64,000 nt of DNA from JAUXFS01 sp050329575 (GCA_050329575.1 JBHJOP010000009.1:62001-126000), one strand, 5' to 3'. Counted from the first letter of the stretch, positions 24,389 through 34,363 are shown. Numbers and translations: made by a program. The notes: generated by a model from the sequence alone, not told the origin.

Positions 24389-25345
24389 TTACGTCGTCTC
24401 CGGCGCACTCATCCGCAAGAACTTCTGGCGCCGCCGCCGGCGCAGATCGTCGCCGTCGAACCCGACCAGCGCCGCCAGCGCCCGCTCGATTGCCTCGCCG
24501 GCCGCCTCGATCGCCCCGGCGGGATCGCGGTGGGCACCGCCGAGCGGCTCCGGCACGATGCCGTCGATGACGCCGAGCCCCTTCAGGTCCTCGGCGGTCA
24601 GCTTCAGGGCCTGGGCTGCGGTCTTCGCCTGTTCGCCGTCCCGCCACAGGATCGAGGCGCAGCCCTCGGGCGAGATCACCGAGTAGATGGCATGCTCCAG
24701 CATCAGCACACGATCGGCGGCGGCGAGCGCGATCGCGCCGCCGGAGCCGCCCTCGCCGATCACCACGCTGACCAACGGCACCCGCAGCGCGAAGCAGGTT
24801 TCGATCGATCGGGCGATCGCCTCCGCCTGACCGCGGGCCTCGGCATCGACACCGGGGTAGGCGCCGGGGGTGTCGACGAAGGTGACGACCGGCAGCCCGA
24901 AATGGTCGGCGAGCCGCATCAGCCGTTGCGCCTTTCGGTAGCCCTCGGGCCGCGCCATGCCGAAATTGTGCCGGATCCGGCCATCGGTGTCGGCGCCCTT
25001 CTCGTGACCGACGACGACCACCGATCGGCCGCGAAAGCGGCCGAGGCCACCGATGATCGCCCGGTCCTCGGCGAAGGCGCGATCGCCGGCCAGCGGCGTC
25101 AACTCGTCGATCAGCCGGCCGAGGTAGTCGACGGTATGCGGTCGCTCCGGATGACGCGCCACCTGCGCCTTCTGCCAGGGGCTGAGGCGGCCGTAGGTCT
25201 GGCGCAGCAGCGCCTCCAGCTTGCCTTGCAGCCGCCCGACCTCGTCGGCGATGTTGAGCTCGCCGCTGCTGCTGAGATGGCGGAGTTCGGCGATCTTGCC
25301 TTCCAGTTCGGCGATCGGCTTTTCGAAGTCGAGGAACGTGCGCAT
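24389..25345 (-). CDS. accA: Acetyl-CoA carboxylase carboxyltransferase subunit alpha
   Basis: 318 residues, standard length. With AccD it transfers the carboxyl group from biotin carboxyl carrier protein to acetyl-CoA, making malonyl-CoA for fatty acid synthesis. Typical AccA segments: [17 protein letters not shown] at the N-terminus, [30 protein letters not shown] and [31 protein letters not shown], and [19 protein letters not shown]. AccD is elsewhere, as usual. In many relatives this gene also follows xerD, from which it is now separated by about 6 kb. Confidence 0.97.
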   Translation of the reverse strand: MRTFLDFEKPIAELEGKIAELRHLSSSGELNIADEVGRLQGKLEALLRQTYGRLSPWQKAQVARHPERPHTVDYLGRLIDELTPLAGDRAFAEDRAIIGGLGRFRGRSVVVVGHEKGADTDGRIRHNFGMARPEGYRKAQRLMRLADHFGLPVVTFVDTPGAYPGVDAEARGQAEAIARSIETCFALRVPLVSVVIGEGGSGGAIALAAADRVLMLEHAIYSVISPEGCASILWRDGEQAKTAAQALKLTAEDLKGLGVIDGIVPEPLGGAHRDPAGAIEAAGEAIERALAALVGFDGDDLRRRRRQKFLRMSAPETT

Positions 25346-25398
25346 CGCCGCTTCCTAGCACACCGCCCGCAGTGAAGCGACGGCGAATCGGCCGCCGC

Positions 25399-25845
25399 TC
25401 ACGGACCGGCCATGGTGTCGGCCGGGAAGTGCGACCGGATCCGCGCCAGCAACTGATCGCGGACCTGCCGGTAGGCGGCGAGCCGGGTCTCGCGGCTGGC
25501 CTCGATCAAGGTCGGATCGAAGGTGTTCCAGAACACCACCTCGCAGGCCATCACCCGGGTCATCTCCACGGCCTTGTGCTGGGCCTCCGGCGACAGCGAG
25601 ACCACCAGGTCGTAGGACTCGTCCTCCAGATCGTCGAACGCCTTCGGCCGGTGGCGCCCGATGTCGATGCCGATCTCGTCCATCACCTGCACCGCGAACG
25701 GATCGAGCGCGCCCGGTCGCACCCCGACCGAGTCGACGTAGATGCGGTGGCCGCGCAGGTGCTTGAGCAGGCCCTCCGCCATCGGCGAGCGCACCGCGTT
25801 GTGGGTGCAGGCGAACAGCACGGCGGTCGGCCCATCGGTCGCCAT
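25399..25845 (-). CDS. Low molecular weight phosphatase/ArsC-like protein
   Basis: 148 residues of the LMW protein-tyrosine-phosphatase fold. The active-site loop is ACTHNAVRSPMAE (CX5R variant, CTHNAVR), where eukaryotic-type LMW-PTPs have CLGNICRS. The general-acid Asp lies in WNTFDPTL. This variant is the one found in alphaproteobacteria behind UPF0262 and hisD, often annotated as arsenate reductase or phosphatase without proof. The gene starts 3 bases after the UPF0262 stop, so it belongs to the hisG-hisD transcript. In relatives infA and maf often follow, but here accA does. Confidence 0.88.
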   Translation of the reverse strand: MATDGPTAVLFACTHNAVRSPMAEGLLKHLRGHRIYVDSVGVRPGALDPFAVQVMDEIGIDIGRHRPKAFDDLEDESYDLVVSLSPEAQHKAVEMTRVMACEVVFWNTFDPTLIEASRETRLAAYRQVRDQLLARIRSHFPADTMAGP

Positions 25846-25848
25846 CGG

Positions 25849-26337
25849 CTAACCTCGGATGTGCAGCACGCAGACGAGGGTGAACAGCCGCCGGGCGGTG
25901 TCGCGATCGATCTCGACATGCGGGGCGAGGGCCGCACGAAGCAGCTCGGCCCCCTCGTCGTGCAGACTGCGCCGGCCCATGTCGATCGCCTCGATTCGGC
26001 TCGGGCTCATCGTCCGGATCGCCTTGAAATAGCTGTCGAGGACAAGGAAGTAGTCCTTGACGACCTTGCGCAGGATCCCGAGCGGCATGGTGAAGCGGCA
26101 GACGGCCTCCTCTCCCTGATCGCGGACGTCGAACACCAGCCGCGCCGCCTCGATGCCCAGATGCAGCACGAACGGTCCCTTCCCACCGCCGCGCGGCGCG
26201 AATCGGTTGTCCTCGATCAGGTCGAAAAGGGCGGCCTTGCGCTCGTGCTCGACCTGCGGCGAGAGGCGGATGTGCGCCGGTTCCTCGAGGACCACCTTGG
26301 CGATCCGCCGGGTGTCGGCGGCGATGTCGGCGGGCAC
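25849..26337 (-). CDS. UPF0262 family protein
   Basis: 162 residues from GTG at 26337, 13 bases after hisD; an ATG at 26403 would overlap hisD and add non-family sequence. The family pattern is clear: RIAKVVLEEPAHIRLSPQVE, HERKAALFDLIEDNRFAP, FVLHLGIEAARLVFDV, PLGILRKVVKDYFLVLDSY and ATP-independent-looking C-terminus with MGRRSLHDEGAELL. Function is unknown. Its position between hisD and the LMW phosphatase gene is widely conserved in alphaproteobacteria. Confidence 0.92.
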   Translation of the reverse strand: MPADIAADTRRIAKVVLEEPAHIRLSPQVEHERKAALFDLIEDNRFAPRGGGKGPFVLHLGIEAARLVFDVRDQGEEAVCRFTMPLGILRKVVKDYFLVLDSYFKAIRTMSPSRIEAIDMGRRSLHDEGAELLRAALAPHVEIDRDTARRLFTLVCVLHIRG

Positions 26338-26350
26338 GGCGGGCGCGCGG

Positions 26351-27655
26351 TTACGGCGCGCGCGCCCGGTTGAGGCGCACCGCCACCGACCGAGCGTGGG
26401 CATCGAGGCCCTCCGCCTCGGCGAGGGTGACGGCGGCCGGCCCGATCGCCGCCAGCCCGGCCGCGTCGCAGGCGACGAAGGTGGTCCGCTTGAGAAAGTC
26501 GACGACCCCGAGGCCGGACGAGAACCGGGCGCTGCGTCCGGTCGGCAGCACGTGGTTGGGGCCGGCGACGTAGTCGCCGATCGCCTCCGGGGTCAGCCGA
26601 CCGAGAAAGATCGCACCGGCGTTGGCGATCCGACCGGCCAGCCGCTCGGGATCGTCGACCGCGAGTTGCAGATGTTCCGGCGCCACCCGGTCGACGAGCG
26701 CCGGCGCCTGGTCGAGGCGCTCGACGACGATCACGCAGCCATAGGTCTGCCAGCTGTCGCGGGCGATCGCCGCCCGTCGGAGGGTTCGCAGATGATCGTC
26801 GACCGCGCGGCAGACGGCGTCGGCGAAGCGTCCGTCGTCGGTGATCAGGATCGACTGGGCACAGGCGTCGTGCTCGGCTTGGGCGAGCAGGTCGACGGCA
26901 ATCCAGGAGGGATCGTTGGCGGCGTCGGCGACGATCAGCACCTCCGACGGCCCGGCGATCATGTCGATGCCGACGGTGCCGAACACCCGGCGCTTGGCGG
27001 CGGCGACGTAAGCGTTGCCGGGCCCGACGATCTTGTCGACCGGGCGGATGGTCGCAGTGCCATACGCCAGCGCCGCGATCGCCTGGGCGCCGCCGATCCT
27101 GAACACCTCGTCGATGCCGGCAATCCGCGCGGCGGCGAGAACCAGCGGATCGAGGGCGCCGCCCGGCGCCGGGACCACCATGGCCAGCCGGCCGACCCCG
27201 GCGACTTTCGCCGGCACCGCGTTCATCAGCACCGACGACGGATAGGCGGCGGTGCCGCCCGGCACGTAGAGGCCGACCGCAGCGATCGGGGTCCAGCGCC
27301 AGCCGCAGCGGACTCCCTCGTCGTCCCGCTGGTCGAAGTCGGCGGGGCGCTGGCGGGCGTGGAACGCGTGGATGCGCGCCGCTGCCAGCTCGAGTGCCGC
27401 GATCGCGTCCGCCGGGCACGACCGGGCGGCGACCTCCAACTCGCCCGGTTGCACGCGGAGTGTCTCCGGCGTCAGATCGAGGGCGTCGAACCGCCGGGTG
27501 TAGTCGATCACCGCCGCATCGCCGTGGGCGCGCACATCGGCGAGGATGGCGGCCACCGTTTCGTCGACATCGGCCGCCGTTTCGCGCTTGGCGGCCAGCA
27601 CGGCGGCGAACGCCGCCGCGAAGTCGGGGTCGCGGACGTCAAGCCGAATGGGCAT
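26351..27655 (-). CDS. hisD: Histidinol dehydrogenase
   Basis: 434 residues. Oxidises L-histidinol to L-histidine in two NAD-dependent steps with a zinc ion. Visible: [20 protein letters not shown] (NAD-binding region), [40 protein letters not shown], and the catalytic motif [12 protein letters not shown] with Glu and His, followed by [18 protein letters not shown]. It overlaps the end of hisG by 17 bases. Identification secure. Confidence 0.98.
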   Translation of the reverse strand: MPIRLDVRDPDFAAAFAAVLAAKRETAADVDETVAAILADVRAHGDAAVIDYTRRFDALDLTPETLRVQPGELEVAARSCPADAIAALELAAARIHAFHARQRPADFDQRDDEGVRCGWRWTPIAAVGLYVPGGTAAYPSSVLMNAVPAKVAGVGRLAMVVPAPGGALDPLVLAAARIAGIDEVFRIGGAQAIAALAYGTATIRPVDKIVGPGNAYVAAAKRRVFGTVGIDMIAGPSEVLIVADAANDPSWIAVDLLAQAEHDACAQSILITDDGRFADAVCRAVDDHLRTLRRAAIARDSWQTYGCVIVVERLDQAPALVDRVAPEHLQLAVDDPERLAGRIANAGAIFLGRLTPEAIGDYVAGPNHVLPTGRSARFSSGLGVVDFLKRTTFVACDAAGLAAIGPAAVTLAEAEGLDAHARSVAVRLNRARAP

Positions 27656-28307
27656 CGGCCGCCTCCCGAAAGCGCTCGATCCAGACGCCGACCTCTCGGG
27701 GGCGGGTCTTCCAGGCGGTACGGTTGACGGCCAGCCGCGAGGTGATCTCGGCGATCGTCTCGATCTCCACCAGCCCGTTGGCCCTGAGGGTGGCGCCGCT
27801 GGAGACCAGATCGACGATCCTCTGGCACAGTCCGAGGGCCGGCGCCAGTTCCATCGCGCCGTTGAGGTGGATGCATTCCGCCTGAACCCCGCGGCGGGCG
27901 AAGTGGTTCCGCGTGATCGCCGGATACTTGGTGGCGATGCGCACGTGGCTCCAGGTGGCGGGATCGTCCTCGGCCACCAGTTCCGCCGGTTCGGCCACCG
28001 CCATCCGGCAGCGGCCGACCGCCAGATCCAGGGGGGCGTAGATCTCCGGGAAGTCGAACTCCATCAGCACGTCGTTGCCAGCGACCCCGAGCTGGGCGGC
28101 GCCGAAGGCGACGAAGGTGGCGACGTCGAAGCTGCGTACGCGAATCAGGTCGATGTCCGGCCGACTGGTGGCGAACCGCAGCTGGCGGCTCTCGGCGTCG
28201 TCGAACGCGGGTTCCGGCTCGATGCCGGCGGCCCGCACGATCGGCATCACTTCGGCGAGGATCCGCCCTTTGGGCAGGGCGAGCACCAGTTTGTCGTTCG
28301 TGGCCAC
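27639..28307 (-). CDS. hisG: ATP phosphoribosyltransferase, short form
   Basis: 222 residues, which is the short HisG type lacking the C-terminal regulatory domain. First step of histidine synthesis, joining ATP and [16 protein letters not shown] at the N-terminus, [18 protein letters not shown] and [18 protein letters not shown] are diagnostic. Short HisG enzymes need the HisZ subunit for activity, which is not in the window. The start is GTG at 28307 after GAGGGA. It follows murA by 74 bases. Confidence 0.97.
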   Translation of the reverse strand: MATNDKLVLALPKGRILAEVMPIVRAAGIEPEPAFDDAESRQLRFATSRPDIDLIRVRSFDVATFVAFGAAQLGVAGNDVLMEFDFPEIYAPLDLAVGRCRMAVAEPAELVAEDDPATWSHVRIATKYPAITRNHFARRGVQAECIHLNGAMELAPALGLCQRIVDLVSSGATLRANGLVEIETIAEITSRLAVNRTAWKTRPREVGVWIERFREAADAHSA

Positions 28308-28381
28308 GGCGGGTCCCTCGCTGATCGGCGTTTCTCCTTATCGGCTTTCGCCGCCCGGCGCCAGTGGCGGGAGACCGCCCG

Positions 28382-29665
28382 TCAGCCCTTGAGGCGTTCG
28401 ATGTCGGCCCCGCAGGCGGCGAGCTTCCTCTCCAGCCGCTCGTAGCCGCGGTCGAGATGGTAGACCCGGTTGACGACGGTCTCGCCCGCCGCTGCCAGGC
28501 CGGCCAGGACCAGCGACACCGAGGCTCTCAGGTCGGTCGCCATCACCGGCGCGCCGGACAATCGGGGCACGCCGCGGACGATCGCCGACGCGCCGTGGAC
28601 ATTGATGCTGGCGCCCATCCGGCACAGCTCCGGAACGTGCATGAAACGGTTCTCGAACACCGTCTCGGTGATCATCGCCGCCCCTTCGGCGACCGTCATC
28701 ACCGCCATCATCTGCGCCTGCATGTCGGTCGGGAAGCCGGGGTAGGGCTCGGTCATCACGTCGACGCCGCGCAGCGAGCGGTCGCTGCGGGCGACCCGCA
28801 ACCCCCGCTCGGTATCGGCGAGCACGGCGCCGGCGGCCGTCAGGACGTCGGCGACCGACCCGATCAGCTCACGCCGGGCGCCGAGCAGCTCGACGTCGCC
28901 GCCGGTGATCACCGCCGCGGCCGCATAGGTGCCGGTCTCGATGCGGTCGGGGAGCACCGCGTGGCGGGCGCCCGAAAGTCGCTTGCGGCCGCGGATGCGG
29001 AGCGTGTCGGTGCCGATGCCGTCGATCTCGGCGCCCATCGCCACCAGGCAGCGGGCGAGATCGGCGACCTCCGGCTCGCGGGCGGCGTTGGCGAGCACCT
29101 TCTCGCCGTCGGCCAGCGTCGCCGCCATCAGCGCGTTCTCGGTGCCGCCGACAGTCACCATCGGGAAGGTGAACGAGCCGCCTTTCAGGCCCTTCGGCGC
29201 GCGGGCATCGATATAGCCCTCCCTGAGCTCGATCTCGGCTCCGAGGTGGGCGAGCGCCTTCAAATGCAGATCGACAGGGCGGGTGCCGATCGCGCAGCCC
29301 CCGGGCAACGACACCCGGGCGTGGCCGCAGCGGGCGAGCAGCGGCCCGAGCACGACCACCGAGGCCCGCATCTTGCGGACCAGGTCGTACGGGGCGGTGG
29401 TATCACCGATCACGGCGGCGGTCAGCGTCGCTTCCCGCCCGGCCGGTTCGCCGTCGTGGGCCCCGTTGGCGGCGATCTCGACCCCGAGCGCGGCCAGCAG
29501 GACCTCCATGGTGGCGATGTCGGCGAGCCTGGGAAGGTTGGTGAGCACCAGCGGCTCGTCGGTGAGCAGGCTCGCCGCCATCAGTGGCAGCGCAGCGTTC
29601 TTGGCGCCGCCGATGGCGATCGCGCCGTGGAGCGGCCGGCCGCCGCGGATGCGGATGCGGTCCAT
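28382..29665 (-). CDS. murA: UDP-N-acetylglucosamine 1-carboxyvinyltransferase
   Basis: 427 residues. Adds enolpyruvate from PEP to UDP-GlcNAc, the committed step of peptidoglycan precursor synthesis. The fosfomycin-sensitive active-site cysteine is present in [15 protein letters not shown] (about residue 124). [16 protein letters not shown] at the start and [15 protein letters not shown] are conserved MurA segments. It starts 9 bases after the small basic-protein gene and leads into hisG, an arrangement common in alphaproteobacteria. Confidence 0.98.
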   Translation of the reverse strand: MDRIRIRGGRPLHGAIAIGGAKNAALPLMAASLLTDEPLVLTNLPRLADIATMEVLLAALGVEIAANGAHDGEPAGREATLTAAVIGDTTAPYDLVRKMRASVVVLGPLLARCGHARVSLPGGCAIGTRPVDLHLKALAHLGAEIELREGYIDARAPKGLKGGSFTFPMVTVGGTENALMAATLADGEKVLANAAREPEVADLARCLVAMGAEIDGIGTDTLRIRGRKRLSGARHAVLPDRIETGTYAAAAVITGGDVELLGARRELIGSVADVLTAAGAVLADTERGLRVARSDRSLRGVDVMTEPYPGFPTDMQAQMMAVMTVAEGAAMITETVFENRFMHVPELCRMGASINVHGASAIVRGVPRLSGAPVMATDLRASVSLVLAGLAAAGETVVNRVYHLDRGYERLERKLAACGADIERLKG

Positions 29666-29674
29666 GGCCGACGA

Positions 29675-29851
29675 TCAGTCCTTGGCGCGGTCGGCCGGGG
29701 GGGGCTCCCCTGCCGCTCGGGCGCGGGCGCTCACCTGTTGCTTGCGCTTCTTCAGGTTGTCGCGGAGCGCCGCCGCCAGCCGCGCGCGCCGCGCCTCACC
29801 GGCGCCGCGGCGACCCTCGGGCACTCCGTCCGCTGTCGTCGGTTTCCCCAT
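29675..29851 (-). CDS. Small basic conserved protein upstream of murA
   Basis: 58 residues from ATG at 29851; an open frame continues upstream but crosses the tRNA gene. The core RRARLAAALRDNLKKRKQQV is a strongly basic amphipathic helix. Similar short Arg/Lys-rich proteins with a LxxNLKxRKxQ core lie next to murA in related bacteria, as I recall. The ribosome site is weak. It may bind RNA or membrane, but this is a guess. Separated by 9 bases from murA, so co-transcribed. Confidence 0.6.
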   Translation of the reverse strand: MGKPTTADGVPEGRRGAGEARRARLAAALRDNLKKRKQQVSARARAAGEPPPADRAKD

Positions 29852-29946
29852 CGCGGGGCGGACTGTGCCGAGGCGGCGGCGGCCCGTCAAGGGAAGCTTG
29901 CCAGCCGCCGCGGCGCTGTGGCATGTTCGCGCCCCATCCCCGAAGC

Positions 29947-30021
29947 GCCGCCGTAGCTCAGGGGTAGAGCACACCCTTGGTAAGGGTGGGGTCGAGTGTT
30001 CAATTCACTCCGGCGGCACCA
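29947..30021 (+). tRNA. tRNA-Thr (anticodon GGU)
   Basis: A full cloverleaf can be drawn: acceptor GCCGCCG pairs with CGGCGGC, D arm GCTC/GAGC, anticodon stem CACCC/GGGTG with loop TTGGTAA giving anticodon GGT, a short variable loop, T arm GAGTG/CACTC with loop TTCAATT, discriminator A and encoded CCA (30019-30021). It reads threonine codons ACC and ACU. A 7-bp inverted repeat (30013-30019 with 30031-30037) overlaps the 3' end and may aid 3' processing or termination, though no T-run follows. Confidence 0.95.
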
Positions 30022-30204
30022 TCGTCTCTCGTGCCGCGCCGTTCGGGGGGTCAGTGTCCGTCGACGCTGGCTCGAGTGCGAGGAGAGAGGCGACGCGATG
30101 GGTGGCCGCTCGAAAGCCGACGTCGGTGTTGCCGGAGCGCCGGGCCCGCAACCGCGCGCAGAGCGGGAACCGACCCGACCCCGACGCAGGCCCTCGATCT
30201 GCCG

Positions 30205-32037
30205 ATGACCGAAGCGCAGGCCGTCATCCTGGGCATTCTGGCCGTCACCGTCCTGATGTTCCTGTGGGGACGCTGGCGGCACGACATGGTGGCGGTGGCG
30301 GCGCTGCTCGCCTGTGTGCTCGCCGGGCTGGTGCCGACCGCCGAGGCGTTCGCCGGGTTCGGCCATCCGGCGGTGATCACGGTGGCCTGCGTGCTGGTGT
30401 TGAGCCGTGGGCTGCAGGCGTCGGGAGCCGTGGATGCACTGGCGCGAACCGTGCTGCCGACCTCGCTCGGGCCGACGGCGACGATCGCCGCGGTCTCCAC
30501 GCTGGGCGCCTTTCTGTCGGCGTTCATGAACAACGTCGGCGCGCTGGCGCTGCTGATGCCGGTTGCCATCCAGATCGCCGAGCGCCAGCAGCTGCCGGCC
30601 GGTCGGGTGCTGATGCCGCTCGCGTTCGGCTCCATCCTCGGGGGCATGACAACGCTGATCGGCACGCCGCCCAACCTCATCGTTTCCGGATTTCGCGCCG
30701 GTCTCGGAGGGGGTGGGTTCGCGATGTTCGACTTCACCCCCGTCGGCGCGGCGGTCGCCCTGATCGCGCTCGCCTTCGTCGCGGCGATCGGCTGGCGGCT
30801 GGTGCCCGCCCGTCGGCGCGGCGGCGTCGACGATTTCGAGACCGGAGCCTACCTGACCGAGGCGCGCGTCCCCGAAAAGGCGAAGGCGGTGGGGATGACG
30901 CTGCGCGAGATCGAAAAGGCCCTCGTCGAGGCGGATGCCCAGGTCGTCGGCCTGGTGCGCAACGAGGTCCGCGTCTCCGTTCCGAACCCCGCTCGCCGCA
31001 TCCTGGCGGGCGACATCCTGGTCATCGAGGCGGAGCCCAAGGCGCTGGCCGTCGCCCTGGAAGCCCTCGACCTGAAGCTGGAGGAGGCGAAAAAGTCGGA
31101 GAAGATCGACGAGACGGCGGACGCAGCGGCGACGAAGGAGCACAAACAAGGCGAGGAGCCCAGGAAATCGGCCGACGCCGAGGAGTCCGCCCTGGTCGAG
31201 CTGGCGGTGCTGCCGGACTCGACCCTGTCCGGCCGCTCCGCCATGGACATCCGGCTGCGCACCAGCTTCGGTGTCAATCTGTTGGCGATCTCGCGCCAGG
31301 GTCGGCGCTCGATGGCGCGGTTGCGGACGTTGCCGCTCCGCGCCGGCGATGTTTTGTTGATGCAGGGGACGCCAGAAGCCATCGCCGGGTTCGCGGCCCA
31401 TTTCGGCTGCGTGCCGCTCGCCGAACGGACGCTGCGCCTGCCGGACAAGCGTCAGGTCGTCGTCGCCAGCTCGATCATGGTGGCGGCGATCGCCGGTGCT
31501 GCCTTCGGGCTTCTGCCGGCCGCGATCTCGTTCGCCGCCGCCGTGCTCGCGTCGATGGCGTTGCGGGTGATCCCGCCGCGCCGGGTCTACGAGGCGATCG
31601 ACTGGCCGGTGATCGTCCTCCTCGGCGCGCTGATCCCGGTGGCCGGCGCCATGGCGACGACGGGGGCGGCCGACCTGATCGCGCGGCTGCTGCTCGACGG
31701 GGTGGCCGGAGGGAGCGCGATCGTCGCCCTGGCGGTGATCCTGGTCGTCACCATGACCTTGTCGGACTTCATGAACAACGCCGCGACCGCCGCCGTCATG
31801 GGCCCGATCGCCATCGGCACCGCGACCAGCGTCGGCGCCGCCGTCGATCCGTTTCTGATGGCGGTGGCGGTCGGGGCGTCGTGTGCCTTCCTGACGCCGA
31901 TCGGCCATCAGAACAACACGCTGATCCTTGGCCCCGGCGGCTTCGGGTTTGGCGACTACTGGCGGCTCGGGCTGCCGGTCGAGCTCATCGTGGTGGCCGT
32001 CGGCGTGCCGATGATCTTGCTGGTGTGGCCGCTGTGA
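30205..32037 (+). CDS. SLC13/DASS-type permease with RCK C-terminal (TrkA_C) domains
   Basis: 610 residues in the ion transporter superfamily. Membrane helices occupy about 5-210 and 430-610, with paired hallmark loops AFLSAFMNNVGALALLMPVA and SDFMNNAATAAVMGPIA and LIGTPPNLIVSG, the SNT-like motif region. Between them lie two TrkA_C domains (about 225-290 and 335-410), expected to bind a regulatory ligand. The linker joining them (about 294-330) is unusually rich in Lys and Glu (EEAKKSEKIDETADAAATKE). Homologs transport sulfate, dicarboxylates or similar anions; the substrate here is unknown. ATG at 30205 chosen. Confidence 0.9.
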   Translation: MTEAQAVILGILAVTVLMFLWGRWRHDMVAVAALLACVLAGLVPTAEAFAGFGHPAVITVACVLVLSRGLQASGAVDALARTVLPTSLGPTATIAAVSTLGAFLSAFMNNVGALALLMPVAIQIAERQQLPAGRVLMPLAFGSILGGMTTLIGTPPNLIVSGFRAGLGGGGFAMFDFTPVGAAVALIALAFVAAIGWRLVPARRRGGVDDFETGAYLTEARVPEKAKAVGMTLREIEKALVEADAQVVGLVRNEVRVSVPNPARRILAGDILVIEAEPKALAVALEALDLKLEEAKKSEKIDETADAAATKEHKQGEEPRKSADAEESALVELAVLPDSTLSGRSAMDIRLRTSFGVNLLAISRQGRRSMARLRTLPLRAGDVLLMQGTPEAIAGFAAHFGCVPLAERTLRLPDKRQVVVASSIMVAAIAGAAFGLLPAAISFAAAVLASMALRVIPPRRVYEAIDWPVIVLLGALIPVAGAMATTGAADLIARLLLDGVAGGSAIVALAVILVVTMTLSDFMNNAATAAVMGPIAIGTATSVGAAVDPFLMAVAVGASCAFLTPIGHQNNTLILGPGGFGFGDYWRLGLPVELIVVAVGVPMILLVWPL

Positions 32038-32115
32038 CCGGCGGCGGTGCCGCGCCGCGGCGTCCGCGGCCGCCCGATCGTTGACAGGCGCCGGCGGCGC
32101 AGCGATGGTGTCGCC

Positions 32116-32877
32116 ATGACGATCACCGTCGCTGGCATCAACCGCTACCCGGTCAAAGGACTGAGCGCCGAGCCGCTGGCGGCGGCGGACCTCGCGGTCG
32201 GCGAGGGGCTGCCCGGCGATCGTCGGTTCGCCCTGGCGCTGGCGGCGACCCGCTTCGATCCCGAGACGCCGCAGTGGCTGCCGAAGACCGCTTTTCTGAT
32301 GCTGATGCGCAACGAGCGGCTGGCCGCCCTCGACACCCGGTTCGAGGCCGAGGACGGCACCCTGACCATCCGGCGTGACGGCAAGCAGGTGGCTCGCGCG
32401 AACATCGCCACCGCGGTCGGGCGGGCGGTGATCGAGGACTTCTTCGACGCCTACATGCGGGGCGAGATCGCGGGCAAACCGCGGCTGGTCACGGCACCCG
32501 CCGGGCACATGTTCTCCGACCATCGCGACAGGGTGCTGTCGATCGCCAACCTGGCGACGGTGCGCGATCTCGAACGGGTGGCGGGTCAGCCGGTCGATCC
32601 GCTGCGCTTTCGCGCCAACCTGCATCTCGAGGGCGCCGACCCGTGGACGGAGTTCGACTGGATCGACAGGGAGATCGCCGTCGGCGGCGCGCGCCTCAGG
32701 GTCACCGCCCGCATCGACCGCTGCGCCGCCACCACGGTCCGCCCGGGGGCGGGCGTCCGTGACATCAACGTTCCGAAGGCACTGCAACGGGGCTTCGGCC
32801 ACGTCGACTGCGGCGTCTATGCCCGCGTCACCGCGGCAGGACGCATCGCCGTCGGCGATCCGGTGCGACCGCTGTAG
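32116..32877 (+). CDS. MOSC domain-containing protein with N-terminal beta-barrel
   Basis: 253 residues. The N-terminal MOSC_N barrel starts INRYPVKGLSAEPL and GEGLPGDRRFALA; the MOSC domain follows with PLRFRANLHLEG and the conserved cysteine in RIDRCAATTVRPGAG. This two-domain layout matches YcbX-like and mARC-like proteins that bind molybdenum cofactor and reduce N-hydroxylated compounds, but the ferredoxin domain of YcbX is absent. It starts 78 bases after the permease gene on the same strand and converges with the DUF4167 gene. Confidence 0.92.
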   Translation: MTITVAGINRYPVKGLSAEPLAAADLAVGEGLPGDRRFALALAATRFDPETPQWLPKTAFLMLMRNERLAALDTRFEAEDGTLTIRRDGKQVARANIATAVGRAVIEDFFDAYMRGEIAGKPRLVTAPAGHMFSDHRDRVLSIANLATVRDLERVAGQPVDPLRFRANLHLEGADPWTEFDWIDREIAVGGARLRVTARIDRCAATTVRPGAGVRDINVPKALQRGFGHVDCGVYARVTAAGRIAVGDPVRPL

Positions 32878-32885
32878 ACCGCCGC

Positions 32886-33266
32886 TCAGCTGGCCAAGCG
32901 GTCCGCCTCGTCGGAGGGCTGATCGCCGCCACCGGCCTCGACGACACTGCCCTCCGCCTCGGCGTCCATCTCGCCCGGCCCCCTGCGTCCGCGATCCTGC
33001 CCGCGGTCACCGCCGCTGCCATCGTTGGCATGCAGGATCCGGTAGTAGTGTTCGGCGTGCTGATAGAAGCCCTCGGCGGAAATCGGATCGCCAGAAGACG
33101 TCGCGTCGCGTCCGAGGGCCAGATACCGGTCGAGAACCTGTTGCGCCGTCCCGCGGATCTTGCCGTCGGGGCCGTTGCTTTCGAACGTGTGGTTCTTCGA
33201 CAACGGATGTCGTTTGCCGTTGCCGCGGTTGCGCCCTCGTCTGGAACTGCTAACGTGTTTCATCAT
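32886..33266 (-). CDS. DUF4167 family protein
   Basis: 126 residues. The N-terminal 75 residues hold the DUF4167 core: a basic start (SSRRGRNRGNGKRH), then TFESNGPDGKIRGTAQQV and AEGFYQHAEHYYRIL. The C-terminal third is low-complexity, rich in Gly, Asp and Arg. The family is specific to alphaproteobacteria and follows prmC, as here; the conserved basic start suggests RNA or ribosome binding, not proven. Start at 33266 or the adjacent Met at 33263. Confidence 0.9.
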   Translation of the reverse strand: MMKHVSSSRRGRNRGNGKRHPLSKNHTFESNGPDGKIRGTAQQVLDRYLALGRDATSSGDPISAEGFYQHAEHYYRILHANDGSGGDRGQDRGRRGPGEMDAEAEGSVVEAGGGDQPSDEADRLAS

Positions 33267-33388
33267 ACCTTGTTGCTAGGCTGTCAGTGCCGCCCCCCTT
33301 GACCTCCACCCGATGCCCTTGGGCACCGGCGTCGCACCGATCCCCGAAAGGCCGACGCGACGGCTCGGGGCGTGTGGAGACTAGGCGG

Positions 33389-34363
33389 CTAAACGGCGCG
33401 GTGCGACGTGTCCCTACGTGGACCATTCACCACGCTACCTTTTGAAACTAATCGGGAACCGGCTGGTTTCCAACCCTTTTTTTGTTTCGGCTGCGAGGCG
33501 GCGGCGATCGCCCGCACACATCGCCCGACACCGCCAAGATCGTTTTGTGTTTCAATGTCTTGCAATCCGATGTCGGCGAGCATCGCCGCGACCCGTCGGC
33601 TTTGGCCGGCGCCCACTTCCAGGACGACGGCACCTCCCGGGGCCACCAGCCGGCGCAGTTGCGGGACGATCGCACGGTAGCCGTCGAGGCCGTCGTTGCC
33701 GCCGGCGAGCGCCAGCCTCGGCTCGAAGCGAACGATCTCCGGCGCCAGCGAAGGCCATTCGGCGTCCGCTACGTAGGGAGGATTGGCGATCACCAGATCG
33801 AAGCCGCCGGCCAGCGATTCTCCCCAGTCACCGACGACGAAACTCGCGCGGGAGGCGAGGCCGAGTGCCGCCGCATTGTCGCGGGCGACGGCGGTGGCGG
33901 CGACCGACAGGTCGACCCCGACTCCATGCGCGACCGGCAGCGCGCTGAGCAGCGCCAGCAGCAGGCAGCCGCTGCCGGTGCCGAGATCGAGAACGCTCAG
34001 CCCCCCACCGTCCGGCCGGTATTCGGCGACCCATGCCAGCGCCGCCTCGACCAGCGTTTCGCTGTCCGGGCGGGGCACCAGGGTGTCGCGGGTCACCCGG
34101 AACGGCAGGCTCCAGAACTCGCGACAGCCGACCAGGTAGGCCAGCGGTTCGCGGTTGAGCCTGCGCGCCAGCAAGCCCTCGAAGCGCATCCGCTGATCGG
34201 CGGCGAGCGGCCGCTCGGCATCCGCGATCATGGTCTCGGTGCCGATGCTCAGAGCATGGCCCACCAGCAGGCGTGCGTCCAGGCGAGGCGTGCCGATTCC
34301 CGCCGCGGAGAGGTCTCGGTCCGCCTTCTCGACGGCGTGGCGAATGGTGAACGGCGCGGTCAT
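33389..34363 (-). CDS. prmC: Peptide chain release factor N(5)-glutamine methyltransferase
   Basis: 324 residues. Methylates the Gln of the GGQ motif in release factors, here encoded immediately upstream. The substrate-binding NPPY lies at about 194-197 ([12 protein letters not shown]), SAM-binding [15 protein letters not shown] at about 119, and [12 protein letters not shown] before it. The last 35 residues, after VRAIAAA, form a Lys/Arg-rich tail not usual for PrmC and encoded by DNA of visibly lower GC. ATG at 34363 overlaps the prfA stop by 4 bases. Confidence 0.96.
   Translation of the reverse strand: MTAPFTIRHAVEKADRDLSAAGIGTPRLDARLLVGHALSIGTETMIADAERPLAADQRMRFEGLLARRLNREPLAYLVGCREFWSLPFRVTRDTLVPRPDSETLVEAALAWVAEYRPDGGGLSVLDLGTGSGCLLLALLSALPVAHGVGVDLSVAATAVARDNAAALGLASRASFVVGDWGESLAGGFDLVIANPPYVADAEWPSLAPEIVRFEPRLALAGGNDGLDGYRAIVPQLRRLVAPGGAVVLEVGAGQSRRVAAMLADIGLQDIETQNDLGGVGRCVRAIAAASQPKQKKGWKPAGSRLVSKGSVVNGPRRDTSHRAV

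Noticed and set aside
29887..32802. 971-residue minus-strand open frame opposite the permease and MOSC genes
   Set aside because: Antisense of two well-supported genes, very rich in Arg, His, Gln and Asp, with no domain; a GC artefact.
33448..33490. Possible intrinsic terminator (GGAACC/GGTTTCC stem then T7) on the plus strand
   Set aside because: The stem has a bulge, five bases separate it from the T-run, and no plus-strand gene ends there; it lies in the prmC coding sequence.
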